Positions 42,136 through 50,945 of a DNA stretch of 64,000 bases are shown in pieces. Position 1 is the stretch's first letter. Each line of letters starts with the position of its first letter. Origin of the DNA: an uncultured Clostridia bacterium (GTDB lineage Bacteria > Bacillota > Clostridia > Oscillospirales > Oscillospiraceae); the NCBI GenBank assembly GCA_947649615.1, contig CANSSG010000013.1, positions 1 to 64,000 on the forward strand, in the 5' to 3' direction. The notes beneath the pieces were generated by a model. The model ran no database searches. It had not been told where the DNA came from and saw nothing but the letters and a program-made list of their open reading frames with translations. The translations under genes and the position numbers were made by a program.

Positions 42136-43953
42136 ATGAAAAAAAAGCTGCTTGCCCTTGCCTTGGCGGGGCTGCTGTGCTTGGGCCTGACCGCCCCCGC
42201 TTTGACCGCAGTGGAGGAGTTGGCCAGCCTTCGCATCGACGGGGTCGCCGCCTATAGCCATGAGGAAGAAATATATACCGTCATGGAGGACGGCCTTTAC
42301 GGCTATTACCGGGTGGACGGCACACCCCTGCTGGAGCCAAATTACGCCTTCGCCGGGGCGTTTCACGACGGGCTGGCCGTGGTGTCCCTTTCCGGTGAAT
42401 GGGGGCGCATGGCGCGCTTCCAGGGCGGCCGTTACGGCTACGTTGACAGCGAGGGGACGCTGGTGATCCCGATGCAATACCTGCGGGCCTTCCCCTTTGC
42501 CGAAGAACGCGCCTTCGCGGTAAACGCCGAGGGCGTGCTGGTCCTGCTGGACAAGACGGGCGCGGAGCTTGCTTCCTTCCCGGAAGCGGCGCTGGATGAC
42601 GCTAGCTGCATCCAATTCAGCAGCGGCGCTGCCGTGATCCCTATCCACGGCGGCGAAGAACAGCCTGCAACCGTCTACCTGGTGGTAGACGGCAGCGGCA
42701 GGGAGCTCTGCACCCTTGCCGACGCCTGGGTGGATTGCCGGAACGGCTTCCAGGACGGCCTGATTGCCGTAGCGGAAAAGGGCGAGTGGGAGCTGGACGA
42801 GGGCGGCAATCCTACGGCCTTCCTCCCTACCCCCGGCACCTGGGGCTACCGGGACAAATACGGCGAACTGGTGATCCCGTATCAATTTGAAGAGGTAGAA
42901 GCGTTTTCCGGCGGCAAGGCCGCAGTATGCGTGAAGGGCGAGAGCAACCGGGCCGGGTGGGGCTTCATTTCCCCGGAAGGGGATTGGATGGTCCCTCCGG
43001 AATATGATGGCGGAATCACTTACCCCGACGGCTTCGCCGCCCTGCTTGAGGATGAAAAGTGGGCCTACGTGGACCCCGACGGCCGGCAGATTACCGGGTT
43101 TGACTTCGAGCGGGTAGAACCCTTCCGGGACGGCGCAGCCTTGGCCTACGCAGGCGGGGCGCTGCATGCCGTCGATGAGGCCGGCGAGGTGCTGTTTGTC
43201 TCGGACGCCGTTGGCGGCCTGGGCTTCGACGGCGGCGTGACGGCGCTGGTCCAGTCTGACGGCTCCTGGGGCGTCAGCGGCGCGGACGGCAAGCTTTTGG
43301 CCCCCTTCACATATGATGAGGCCTACCATTGGGGCGGGTTCCTGTGGCTGAAGCGAGGCGATATCTGGCGCATTTATGACACCGATGAGGTCATTGACGC
43401 CAAGCAGGCCGCGCCGGCAGGCGCGGCGGCCGACGTGGGCGGCTTTACCGACGTTCCCGCCGGGGCCTGGTACGCCGAGGCGGTGACCTGGGCGACAGAC
43501 CATGATGTGATCACCGGCACCGGCGGCGGGCAGTTCTCCCCAGACAAACCCTGCACGACCGGGGAAATCCTGACCTTCCTTTGGCGGGCCTTGGGCCGTC
43601 CGGAACCAGATGCGGAAAATCCCTTTACCGACGTCTCGCCCAGCAACTACTACTACCAGGCGGCCCTGTGGGCCTATGAAAACGGCATGGTGGACGGCGG
43701 AACCTTCGGCGCGGCGGCGCTCTGCTCCCGGGCTATGGCGGTGGCTTATTTGTGGTATGCGGCGGACTGCCCCACCGGGGCGGCGGCGGCGTTCGATGAT
43801 GTGGACCTTGACGCGGCGTACGCCCAGGCAGTCGCGTGGGCCGTTGAAACGGGGATTACCTCAGGCAGCGGAGATGGGCAGTTCTCTCCCGACGCCGTTT
43901 GCAGCAGAGGGCAGATCGTTACGTTCTTATACCGGTTTTTAGTGGGGGAATGA
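42136..43953 (+). CDS. Secreted WG-repeat protein with three SLH domains
   Basis: A 605-residue surface protein. Signal peptide 1-25 (MKKKLLALALAGLLCLGL). Residues ~45-430 hold WG (KWGY-type) beta-propeller-like repeats, for example GRYGYVDSEGTLVIPMQY, TWGYRDKYGELVIPYQFEEV and KWAYVDPDG. Residues ~437-603 are three S-layer-homology domains (FTDVPAGAWYAEAVTWA, FTDVSPSNYYYQAALWA, FDDVDLDAAYAQAVAWA), which bind pyruvylated wall polymers. The ligand of the repeats is unknown. GAAAGGAA precedes the ATG. Own promoter and terminator. Confidence 0.9.
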   Translation: MKKKLLALALAGLLCLGLTAPALTAVEELASLRIDGVAAYSHEEEIYTVMEDGLYGYYRVDGTPLLEPNYAFAGAFHDGLAVVSLSGEWGRMARFQGGRYGYVDSEGTLVIPMQYLRAFPFAEERAFAVNAEGVLVLLDKTGAELASFPEAALDDASCIQFSSGAAVIPIHGGEEQPATVYLVVDGSGRELCTLADAWVDCRNGFQDGLIAVAEKGEWELDEGGNPTAFLPTPGTWGYRDKYGELVIPYQFEEVEAFSGGKAAVCVKGESNRAGWGFISPEGDWMVPPEYDGGITYPDGFAALLEDEKWAYVDPDGRQITGFDFERVEPFRDGAALAYAGGALHAVDEAGEVLFVSDAVGGLGFDGGVTALVQSDGSWGVSGADGKLLAPFTYDEAYHWGGFLWLKRGDIWRIYDTDEVIDAKQAAPAGAAADVGGFTDVPAGAWYAEAVTWATDHDVITGTGGGQFSPDKPCTTGEILTFLWRALGRPEPDAENPFTDVSPSNYYYQAALWAYENGMVDGGTFGAAALCSRAMAVAYLWYAADCPTGAAAAFDDVDLDAAYAQAVAWAVETGITSGSGDGQFSPDAVCSRGQIVTFLYRFLVGE

Positions 43954-43990
43954 TGCGATAGCCCCTTTGCTTGAGATGCGTATGATATGA

Positions 43991-44020
43991 AACGCCGCAG
44001 GCTTGCCTGCGGCGTTTTGG
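43991..44020 (+). terminator. Terminator of the SLH/WG gene
   Basis: AACGCCGCAGGC/GCCTGCGGCGTT (43991-44002 with 44005-44016), then TT. Confidence 0.75.
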
Positions 44021-44096
44021 GGGGCGTTTCCATCACATTTCTGATGGCGCTGGCGGGTACCCCCCGAGAAGATGCCGGCGCCTTATGCAGGACATG

Positions 44097-44133
44097 AAAA
44101 AGCGTGGACAGCCTGACGCTGCCCACGCTTTTT
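44097..44133 (-). terminator. Terminator of the G5/3D gene (symmetrical)
   Basis: AAAAAGCGTGG/CCACGCTTTTT (44097-44107 with 44123-44133). Confidence 0.75.
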
Positions 44134-44151
44134 ATATGCCAACCGTTCCCG

Positions 44152-45171
44152 TTAGTCCAGGATATATACGGTGCAGTCCCGGACGCCGAATTGGAGACAC
44201 TCGCTGTTGCTGTTCATATAGAGGTCTATCGTGTTGCCTCGGACGCCGGTGTCCTCCGCTACCGCAAAGCCGTAGTTGTATACGCCGTCGTTGCTGATGA
44301 CGTAGACCTTTGTCCCCAGGGGGATCACGTTCCGGTCTACTGCCACCACGCCTACGCGGGCCTGGGTACCCGATGCAGTGCGGGTGCCTACGCTGCCGCC
44401 CGTGGTGTACGCTGTACCCCGCATGCTGCGGACGCTGCTGAATGTTACCGTCTCGCCGTTGGCCAGCGTAATGACGCCGGTGCCGTCCTCGTTGACGGAA
44501 ATGCCGGCGACTTCATCGTCGTTGTTGGCAAAGTTCTCCATGGTACCCTTTACAATAATTGTAGGCACAGGCTCTTCATCAATTACGTCAATTAGCTGCC
44601 GGGCGGTCTGCTGGCCGTCCTGATAGATAATCTCGTATATTTCCGTATATTCGCCGTCGCTGCCCTCCTGGACGACCGCTTCATACCAGTCGGGCTTGCA
44701 GTCGTCATAGCGGTACTCAATATCGTGCTCGCTGACGGTGGAAATGTGTTCGTAAAATACAAACTCCCCGCCAATCTCCACCTCTACCCCGCCGTCGGGA
44801 AAGGAGACGGACAGCATTTCCAGGGGGCTGGGCTGGATGTCCAGACGCGCCAGCAGCTCCGACAGGGTCTCTTCCCCGGAGATGGCATCATACTGCTGGC
44901 CCTCATACGACACCGTTACCTCCAAGCCTTCCGCCAACTTCAACTCGCTCTCAGAGGTGCGGGACACCAGGCCGGCAGCGCCGTCGGTGAGGAATACGCT
45001 GCCCTCCAGTTCATCCACCCGGACAGGGGCCGCGTTGGATACAATATACAGTGCCTCCGCCTCCATGGGGGCGGCGAGACAAAACAGAGACAGGATAAAG
45101 AGGGCAGGCAATGCTGCGGCAACGGTTAGCCGCTGCATCAGAACAACGGCTTTCTTGCTTCTTTCAAACAT
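44152..45171 (-). CDS. YabE/Rpf-like wall protein with DUF348, G5 and 3D domains
   Basis: A 339-residue exported protein: N-terminal signal/anchor helix (~12-40), DUF348 region (~65-125), a G5 domain (~140-205, ending PVPTIIVKGT) and a C-terminal 3D domain (~250-337). The latter has the aspartates of VGVVAVDRNVIPLGTKVYV, AVAEDTGVRG and TIDLYM. 3D domains resemble MltA lytic transglycosylases, so peptidoglycan cleavage or remodelling is likely. The ATG at 45171 follows GGAGGAAC. It has an excellent promoter and a ~140-nt leader. Confidence 0.9.
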   Translation of the reverse strand: MFERSKKAVVLMQRLTVAAALPALFILSLFCLAAPMEAEALYIVSNAAPVRVDELEGSVFLTDGAAGLVSRTSESELKLAEGLEVTVSYEGQQYDAISGEETLSELLARLDIQPSPLEMLSVSFPDGGVEVEIGGEFVFYEHISTVSEHDIEYRYDDCKPDWYEAVVQEGSDGEYTEIYEIIYQDGQQTARQLIDVIDEEPVPTIIVKGTMENFANNDDEVAGISVNEDGTGVITLANGETVTFSSVRSMRGTAYTTGGSVGTRTASGTQARVGVVAVDRNVIPLGTKVYVISNDGVYNYGFAVAEDTGVRGNTIDLYMNSNSECLQFGVRDCTVYILD

Positions 45172-45321
45172 GATACTTGTTCCTCCGATCATTTTCAAAA
45201 AAGAGGTGCGCAGACGGCTTCCGTGGTGCGCCTGGTAAGATTAGGATTTCCAAAATTTCCAAATCTTATACGGGACGGATACCAATTTGTAACCTTTGTA
45301 ACTTTTTTAAAAACTTCGTGT

Positions 45322-45350
45322 AGTATACCTGATAATCCTTTGTTTGTCAA
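45322..45350 (-). promoter_or_regulatory. Sigma-A promoter of the G5/3D gene
   Basis: Minus strand TTGACA (45350-45345), 17 bp, TATACT (45327-45322). A weak hairpin (GCGCA/TGCGC) followed by CTCTTTTTTG lies in the leader and could attenuate. Confidence 0.85.
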
Positions 45351-45606
45351 GCTTTTTTGAAGGATTTCTTCAAATTGATTTACATAAGTCTTGTAAAATC
45401 AGGGCGAACAGTGGCAAATATTGGCGCTGGGTTGGGAAAATAGTTACAAGTTTTTTTACAATGGTTACAAAATGAGAGGATGTGGGCGGGATGAATGTGG
45501 GGGCCGCAGTTGACGATTATTATGGCGATTTGCACAGGAGGATGGGTGTAAAAGCAAGCAAAATTTACAAAACAAAGCGCCGGCGCTTATTTTCAATGCT
45601 TGCCTA

Positions 45607-45635
45607 TTGACAAACCAATTTTCTTCAGCTATAAT
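45607..45635 (+). promoter_or_regulatory. Consensus sigma-A promoter of the carbohydrate cluster
   Basis: TTGACA (45607-45612), exactly 17 bp, TATAAT (45630-45635): a perfect match to consensus on both hexamers. The operator-like motif starts 15 bp later. Confidence 0.9.
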
Positions 45636-45650
45636 CTGAGCAAAGGAATA

Positions 45651-45661
45651 CGTAAACGATT
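45651..45661 (+). promoter_or_regulatory. Putative LacI-type operator, copy 1
   Basis: CGTAAACGATT, partly palindromic around ACG and just downstream of the expected start site, where a repressor would block transcription. The same 11 bp recurs at 52429. It also resembles a CcpA cre site with one or two mismatches. Confidence 0.55.
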
Positions 45662-46007
45662 AACTGCAAAAATTGGGTGGATTTGGTATGCCTTTTTCTG
45701 CTTTGGCCGCTGGAAGCGCGTAAAACAAAGGGGAAACCGCCACACCATATCTGGGAGGGAACAAAGCCTGCGCAATTTCCGCAGAGCGCATTTAAATCGT
45801 ATGAAGTTGAGGGAACCTAAGCTTGCACCGCAGCGAAGGGGATGCCGCCTTCTTTCTGCTATGTCTCACGCTTAGAACTTATATGCACGGGCGCTGCTGC
45901 CGCCTATGCATACAGGGTCTTACCGTTTGCGATATTTTGGGGAGGTGATGGGAGAGGATTTATAACGCCGCCTACACAGGACCAGCCAAAACGAAAGGGG
46001 AAAAACT

Positions 46008-47141
46008 ATGAAAACTATGAAGCAAATTACCGCCATTTTTCTCGCACTCATCCTCGCGCTCTCTTTAGCGGCCTGTTCCACGCCGACAGAAAATCCCCCC
46101 GCAGACAGCAAGGAAAACAACGAGTCTCCCGAATTGCCGGCAACCGGTCCTGCATCTGCCGCTTCATCGCTTGAAGGCAAAAAGGTCGGCATCGCAATCC
46201 GTGAGATCGTAAATGACTTCGACCGCGATATCATCGCCGGCGCGCAAGAACTGATTGAAGCGGGCGGCGGCGCAGTTACAGTCGTTGACACAGGCGCCGA
46301 TGTCGGCAAGCACAATGAAAACATTGAAAATTTGATCAACTCAGGCGTAGATGGAATTGTGATTATTCTTGGAGACGCGCAGCAGATGGCGCCCGTCGTG
46401 GAAAAGGCCGAGGCGGCCGGAATCCCGGTTGTTACCTGTGCGATCATGTCCCACGTCCCAGGCTCCCTGACCGATGTTTCCGCCGACGAAATCCTTGTTT
46501 CTACGCTTTGCAGCCGCATGCTCCTGTCCGCGATGGATTTCAGCGGAGACCTATATGCTTTTTGGGTGCCGGGCGCGCCCTTGCTTGAACAGCGCAAGCG
46601 CGCGTTGGAGGCCATGCTCGTCGATTTCCCGCAGGTCAATTTGATCGAGGTCCCGACCGAGCACAACCCGGCAAAGGTCCAGAGCCAGATGGAAGACATC
46701 CTGACCGCGAATCCTGACGCCGGCAGCATCGCCGGCGTTTGGGTAGCCTATGACCAGTTGGGTACCGGCGCCTATCAGGCGATTATGAATGCGGGCAGAA
46801 ACGAAATTAAAATGGCTTCCTGCGACGGAGACAAGATATCCTACCAAATGCTGTTTGCAGAGGATAGCCCGCTGGTTGCAATCGGCTGCGAGGATGTCAA
46901 GAAGATTGGGACTATTGGCGCTGAAGTGCTGATCCGGGCGATTCAGGGGGAAGATGTTTCCGCCGTCCCGCAGTCGATGTATACCACCGCCTTCGGGGCA
47001 AACAGGAATAACGGCATCGCTGCCGCAGAGGTGCGTTATGGTTCTGAGGTCTGGGACGAACTGGGTCTCGACTCTGCCGAAATCGCCAAGGCCTTTCCGC
47101 AAACACAGGATGTATATGTTGTCCAGCCCGTTCTTCCCTAA
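46008..47141 (+). CDS. Sugar ABC transporter substrate-binding lipoprotein (RbsB-like)
   Basis: A 377-residue periplasmic-binding-protein-like lipoprotein. Lipobox LSLAACS (Cys ~24) follows a short signal peptide, then a Pro/Glu/Ser linker to ~50. The two-lobed type I binding fold is seen from KKVGIAIREIVNDFDRDII onward, with GVDGIVIILGDAQQMAPVVEKA, IAGVWVAYDQLGTGAYQAI and IRAIQGEDV typical of the ribose/galactose/polyol class. It captures the substrate for the ATPase and permeases encoded next. The ATG follows GAAAGGGGA. Confidence 0.9.
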   Translation: MKTMKQITAIFLALILALSLAACSTPTENPPADSKENNESPELPATGPASAASSLEGKKVGIAIREIVNDFDRDIIAGAQELIEAGGGAVTVVDTGADVGKHNENIENLINSGVDGIVIILGDAQQMAPVVEKAEAAGIPVVTCAIMSHVPGSLTDVSADEILVSTLCSRMLLSAMDFSGDLYAFWVPGAPLLEQRKRALEAMLVDFPQVNLIEVPTEHNPAKVQSQMEDILTANPDAGSIAGVWVAYDQLGTGAYQAIMNAGRNEIKMASCDGDKISYQMLFAEDSPLVAIGCEDVKKIGTIGAEVLIRAIQGEDVSAVPQSMYTTAFGANRNNGIAAAEVRYGSEVWDELGLDSAEIAKAFPQTQDVYVVQPVLP

Positions 47142-47159
47142 CCGCATGTAAAAAATTCC

Positions 47160-47202
47160 GGTTCCCGTTCTCCTGTGGCAGAGCATGGGAGAACGAGAAC
47201 CC
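47160..47202 (+). other. Intercistronic hairpin between binding-protein and ATPase genes
   Basis: GTTCCCGTTCTCC (47161-47173) pairs with GGAGAACGAGAAC (47188-47200) with one mismatch. No T-run follows. It probably stabilises or partly terminates the binding-protein message. Confidence 0.65.
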
Positions 47203-47334
47203 AGTAGAGTAGTCCGCCAAGCCGGGAACGTGCATTTGGCTTGGGCTGGGTTTCCGTATGGAGGCGCCGTCCCCTTTGACGGGCGTCAGCCCGCCGGCAG
47301 GGAAAGACATCAAAATGGATAGAGGGTATCATAT

Positions 47335-48846
47335 ATGGCAGAACCAAAGAATTTGGAAAAGGGCGATCTTATCCTTCGCTGTGCGGGGATTGTGAAAAGA
47401 TTCCCCGGAAGCTTGGCGCTGGATCATGTTGACCTGGAAATACGGCGTGGGGAAGTCCATGCGCTGTTCGGGCAAAACGGCGCGGGGAAATCGACGCTGG
47501 TGAAGGTAATAACCGGCGTATACGCCTGTGACGAAGGATATATATATATTGATGGCGGACTGGCCAAGCTGGCAAACCCGCGGGATGCCGAACAGGCCGG
47601 ACTGTCTATTATTCATCAGGACCAGCAGCTAGTCCCACAGTTTGACGTGAAGAGAAATGTGTTTCTTGGAAGAGAGCTGACGAAAGGCGGGTTCCTGGAT
47701 TTCCGGGCCATGCAGGCGCAGACGGACGCAGTGCTGAAAAGGATTGATGCGGATTTTTCTTCCCATGACCTGATCTGTAATCTCAGCGTTGGGCAGCGTG
47801 AGCAGGTTGCGATTGCAGCGGCCCTGCTGAAACAGCCCAAAATACTGATCCTGGATGAGCCGACTGCGTCCTTGAGCAGGAAGGAAGCGGACAAGCTGTT
47901 TGAAATCATCCGCAGCCTGCGGGAGCAGGGCGTTACCATCATTTATATTTCCCACCACTTTGATGAGATTTTTGAAGTGTCTGACCGCATAACCGTACTC
48001 CGGGACGGGAAGAAGGCCGCTACCCTGGATGTAGATGCATGCAGCAAGTCCGAAGTCATACGGGTTATGATCGGGCGCGAGGTCTCCCAACTGTATCCAA
48101 AGAAGGAATTGGAGAAGGGGGGCGTTATTCTCAGGGCAGAAAATCTATGCTTTGAGGATCGGGTCAACGGCGTGAGCTTCGAACTTCACCGCGGGGAGAT
48201 ACTGGGGATAGCGGGAATCCTTGGCTCGGGGGCCAATGAACTGGCAATGAACCTCTTCGGCGTCAATAAGATTACCGGCGGGCAGATATTCCTGGACAAT
48301 CAGGCGGTGCAAATCCGCTCTCCGCAGATGGCCAAGAAAATGGGCATCGCCCTCATTCCGGAGGACCGCAGGAACGAAGGCGCCGCCGGCACGATGAGCG
48401 TTAAAGAAAATCTTTCCCTAGCTTTTGCCAAGCTGCTCTCCGTGAAGGGGTGGATCAAAAAGACGAGGGAGCGCCAGGTGTCCGCTGGCATCACGGAACG
48501 CCTGCGGATTAAATGCGCCGGCATGGATCAATTTGTCAATACGCTTTCCGGCGGAAACCAGCAAAAGGCAGTCATCGGCAAATGGCTTGTCGGGAAGCAA
48601 AATGTTTTTATTATGAACCAGCCCACCACGGGAGTCGACGTCAGCTCTAAAATTGAGATATATAAGTCTATGACCGACCTGGCTGCGGAGGGGGCGGGCA
48701 TCATCATGATCTCGCAGGATTTTGAAGAATTGCTGGGGATGTGCGACCGGATTCTGGTGATTGCAAACGGCAGGATCACAAAAACCTTCAACTATGGGGA
48801 AGCCACGGAGCATACGCTGCTTGCGTATGCCACGGTCATCTCCTAA
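47335..48846 (+). CDS. Sugar ABC transporter, tandem ATP-binding protein (RbsA/MglA-like)
   Basis: A 503-residue double ATPase. Domain 1 has Walker A GQNGAGKST (~44-52), signature LSVGQREQVAIA and Walker B LILDEPTAS. Domain 2 has a degenerate Walker A, GILGSGANELA, as usual in this family, with signature LSGGNQQKAVIG and NQPTTGVDV. Such proteins drive CUT2-type uptake of pentoses, hexoses and polyols. The ATG follows AGAGGG. It works with the binding protein upstream and the two permeases downstream. Confidence 0.94.
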   Translation: MAEPKNLEKGDLILRCAGIVKRFPGSLALDHVDLEIRRGEVHALFGQNGAGKSTLVKVITGVYACDEGYIYIDGGLAKLANPRDAEQAGLSIIHQDQQLVPQFDVKRNVFLGRELTKGGFLDFRAMQAQTDAVLKRIDADFSSHDLICNLSVGQREQVAIAAALLKQPKILILDEPTASLSRKEADKLFEIIRSLREQGVTIIYISHHFDEIFEVSDRITVLRDGKKAATLDVDACSKSEVIRVMIGREVSQLYPKKELEKGGVILRAENLCFEDRVNGVSFELHRGEILGIAGILGSGANELAMNLFGVNKITGGQIFLDNQAVQIRSPQMAKKMGIALIPEDRRNEGAAGTMSVKENLSLAFAKLLSVKGWIKKTRERQVSAGITERLRIKCAGMDQFVNTLSGGNQQKAVIGKWLVGKQNVFIMNQPTTGVDVSSKIEIYKSMTDLAAEGAGIIMISQDFEELLGMCDRILVIANGRITKTFNYGEATEHTLLAYATVIS

Positions 48847-48868
48847 CACATGAACTGGGAGTATGAAT

Positions 48869-49858
48869 ATGGGCAGTGATAAAAGCAAAATGAAATCACG
48901 CGTACCGCTTGGCAGCATTTTGCTCCAAAAAGGTACTGCGGTTGGCATGATCGGCCTGATCCTAATCCTCGGCATCCGGTCGCCCGCCTTCTTTGAATTA
49001 AACAACCTGATGGACGTTCTAAAGCAAGGGTGCGTCCTTACGCTGATTGCGTTGAGTCAGACCATCGTACTGATTGCGGGCGGCTTCGACATGTCGGCGG
49101 GCGCGCTGCTGCAATTGACCGCCAATCTTGCAGCGGGCAGCATTGCCGGAGGCAGGGGGACGGCGTTTGTATTAATTGTAGGACTTGCCGCTGGAGTGCT
49201 GGCGGGGGCCATCAACTCTTTGCTGGTCGTCCAGCTAAAAATCCCTGCGTTCGTGGCAACTTTAGGGATGATGCTTGCAATGAGCGGCGTTGCGTTGTAT
49301 TATAATGAGGGCAGGGCGATTACGCTGTATGATAAGCCGGCATTCTTCTTTATTGGGCAGGGGTATGTGGGCGTCATTCCCTTCCTGTTCATCATCCTTC
49401 TGGTTGTGCTGGCGGCCCTCCACCTTTTCCTGAAGAATACGAGAACCGGCATGCAGATGTACGCGGTCGGTGAAAACGAGCAGGCCGCGCAGCTGCGCGG
49501 CATCAGCCGAAAGAAGGCGCTGTACACGGCGTTCATTATTGGCGGCGCGATCGTGGGCGTTACGGGCGTATTTCAGGCATCGTACAATTATGGCGCTTCT
49601 GCGGTCAGTACGGGAATGGACTTCCTCCTGAATGCCTTGGCCGCCGCCCTGCTGGGTACGACCTATTCCAAGACCGGCGAATTGAGCGTAATCGGAACGT
49701 CCATCTCGGCTATGTTTATCTCATCCCTTTCCAATGTCCTGATATGCAACGGGGTTTCCAACCTCCTTCAGCCTGGGCTGCTGGGTATGATCCTGGTCGC
49801 ATCTGTCCTGCTCACCGTCGTCAAAAAGCGTGAGATCGGGCAAATCACGATTTTCTAA
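48869..49858 (+). CDS. Sugar ABC transporter permease (RbsC-like) 1
   Basis: A 329-residue permease with 8-10 membrane helices. CUT2 permease motifs: LIALSQTIVLIAGGFDMSAGALLQL (split), INSLLVVQLKIPAFVATLGMML (split), AVGENEQAAQLRGISRKKALYTAFI (EAA-like loop). The start at 48869 is 7 bp after GGGAG; an ATG at 48863 is too close to it. A second, different permease follows 11 bp later, so the channel is probably a heterodimer. Confidence 0.92.
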   Translation: MGSDKSKMKSRVPLGSILLQKGTAVGMIGLILILGIRSPAFFELNNLMDVLKQGCVLTLIALSQTIVLIAGGFDMSAGALLQLTANLAAGSIAGGRGTAFVLIVGLAAGVLAGAINSLLVVQLKIPAFVATLGMMLAMSGVALYYNEGRAITLYDKPAFFFIGQGYVGVIPFLFIILLVVLAALHLFLKNTRTGMQMYAVGENEQAAQLRGISRKKALYTAFIIGGAIVGVTGVFQASYNYGASAVSTGMDFLLNALAAALLGTTYSKTGELSVIGTSISAMFISSLSNVLICNGVSNLLQPGLLGMILVASVLLTVVKKREIGQITIF

Positions 49859-49869
49859 GGGGGGATTGG

Positions 49870-50883
49870 ATGATGAAACATAACTGGGCGGAGAACTTGC
49901 GGACAGCCGGTCAAGACAATAACCGGAAATTCCATTTTGCCGGCTTTATCCGGGAAAACGGCGTGATCCTGGGCATGGTGCTCGTCCTGATCGTATTTGG
50001 ACTGATCAACCACAAATTCTTTGCGGTCAAAAACCTGGTGAACGTCTTAAACCAGAGTTCCCTGCTGATTATCATGTCCATTGGCATGATGTTCGCCATG
50101 TCTGTGCGGGCCGTCGATCTGAGCATCGCGCAGATTGCCGATATTTCCGGACTCCTGGCGGCGCTGCTGCTGCTGAACAAGGCGCCTGTGTGGGCGGTGT
50201 TTTTAGTCCCGCTGCTGTTCTGCGCCGCCGCCGGCTTGATAAATTGTCTCCTTGTGTCGTATCTGGGCGTTCCGTCGATTATTGCAACGCTCGGCTCAAT
50301 GCTGATTATTCGAAGCATAGAACTGACCATGACAAATGGGGCGGAGGCGCAGATTTTGTTCACGCTTCCCAAAAAGGTGACAAAGGCGTTCTTTTTCTTT
50401 GGGACAGGCTCCATTGGCCCTATTCCGTTCCTGATTATTTTTACCGCAATTGTCGTTTCAGCCACCCATTTTATCCGGCATAAAACGGTGCTGGGACGGG
50501 AGATGGACGCCATCGGCATCCAGGTCAGGGTTGCGTTCCTGTCCGGGATCAATGTGAAGCTGGTATTTGGCTCCGCTTTTATCATTGGCTCCATACTCAG
50601 TGGGATTTCGGGAATTGCCATGGTTTCCAGAACCGGAAGCGCAGTTCCCAGAAGCGTGGAGTCCTATTTAATGGAGTGCTTTGTTTCCGTGTACCTGGGG
50701 ATGATCCTGTCGAAAAAGAACAGGATGAACGTGATTGGCACGGCGGCCGGCGCGATTTTTGTCGGCCTGATTGGCAACTGGATCACACTGATGGGGCTTG
50801 GCGCGCCGTATAAGTATATCATCAATGGCGTTATTATCCTGATTGCGCTCTCGATCGGCGCGATGAAGAAAAGCGACTGCTGA
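49870..50883 (+). CDS. Sugar ABC transporter permease (RbsC-like) 2
   Basis: A 337-residue permease related to its neighbour. The N-terminal cytoplasmic stretch is ~30 residues, then 8-10 helices. Motifs: SIGMMFAMSVRAVDLSIAQIADIS (split), LLVSYLGVPSIIATLGSMLI (split), GREMDAIGIQVRVAFLSGINVKLV (split, EAA-like loop). ATG ATG at 49870/49873 after AAGGGGGG leaves two possible starts. Both permeases are needed for a heterodimeric transporter if neither forms homodimers. Confidence 0.92.
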   Translation: MMKHNWAENLRTAGQDNNRKFHFAGFIRENGVILGMVLVLIVFGLINHKFFAVKNLVNVLNQSSLLIIMSIGMMFAMSVRAVDLSIAQIADISGLLAALLLLNKAPVWAVFLVPLLFCAAAGLINCLLVSYLGVPSIIATLGSMLIIRSIELTMTNGAEAQILFTLPKKVTKAFFFFGTGSIGPIPFLIIFTAIVVSATHFIRHKTVLGREMDAIGIQVRVAFLSGINVKLVFGSAFIIGSILSGISGIAMVSRTGSAVPRSVESYLMECFVSVYLGMILSKKNRMNVIGTAAGAIFVGLIGNWITLMGLGAPYKYIINGVIILIALSIGAMKKSDC

Positions 50884-50945
50884 AGATCGGGGGTGGCGAG
50901 AGGCTGCAATTGGGTTGGAAACTATATGAACCGGGGGAACTATTC

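Larger units (their letters stand above)
45172..46007. other. 836-bp intergenic region between the 3D gene and the sugar cluster
   Basis: It holds two divergent consensus promoters (45322-45350 minus, 45607-45635 plus), an operator-like motif at 45651, several GTTACAAA-type words around 45286-45305 and 45445-45475, and a ~365-nt leader before the binding-protein gene. A 91-codon plus-strand frame at 45600-45875 crosses the promoter -10 and looks spurious. Confidence 0.6.

Noticed and set aside
45172..45320. c-di-AMP (ydaO-type) riboswitch upstream of the 3D-domain gene
   Set aside because: These riboswitches often precede such genes, but the conserved core is absent here.
45600..45875. 91-codon frame before the binding-protein gene
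   Set aside because: It starts at the promoter -35, lacks a ribosome-binding site and resembles no protein.
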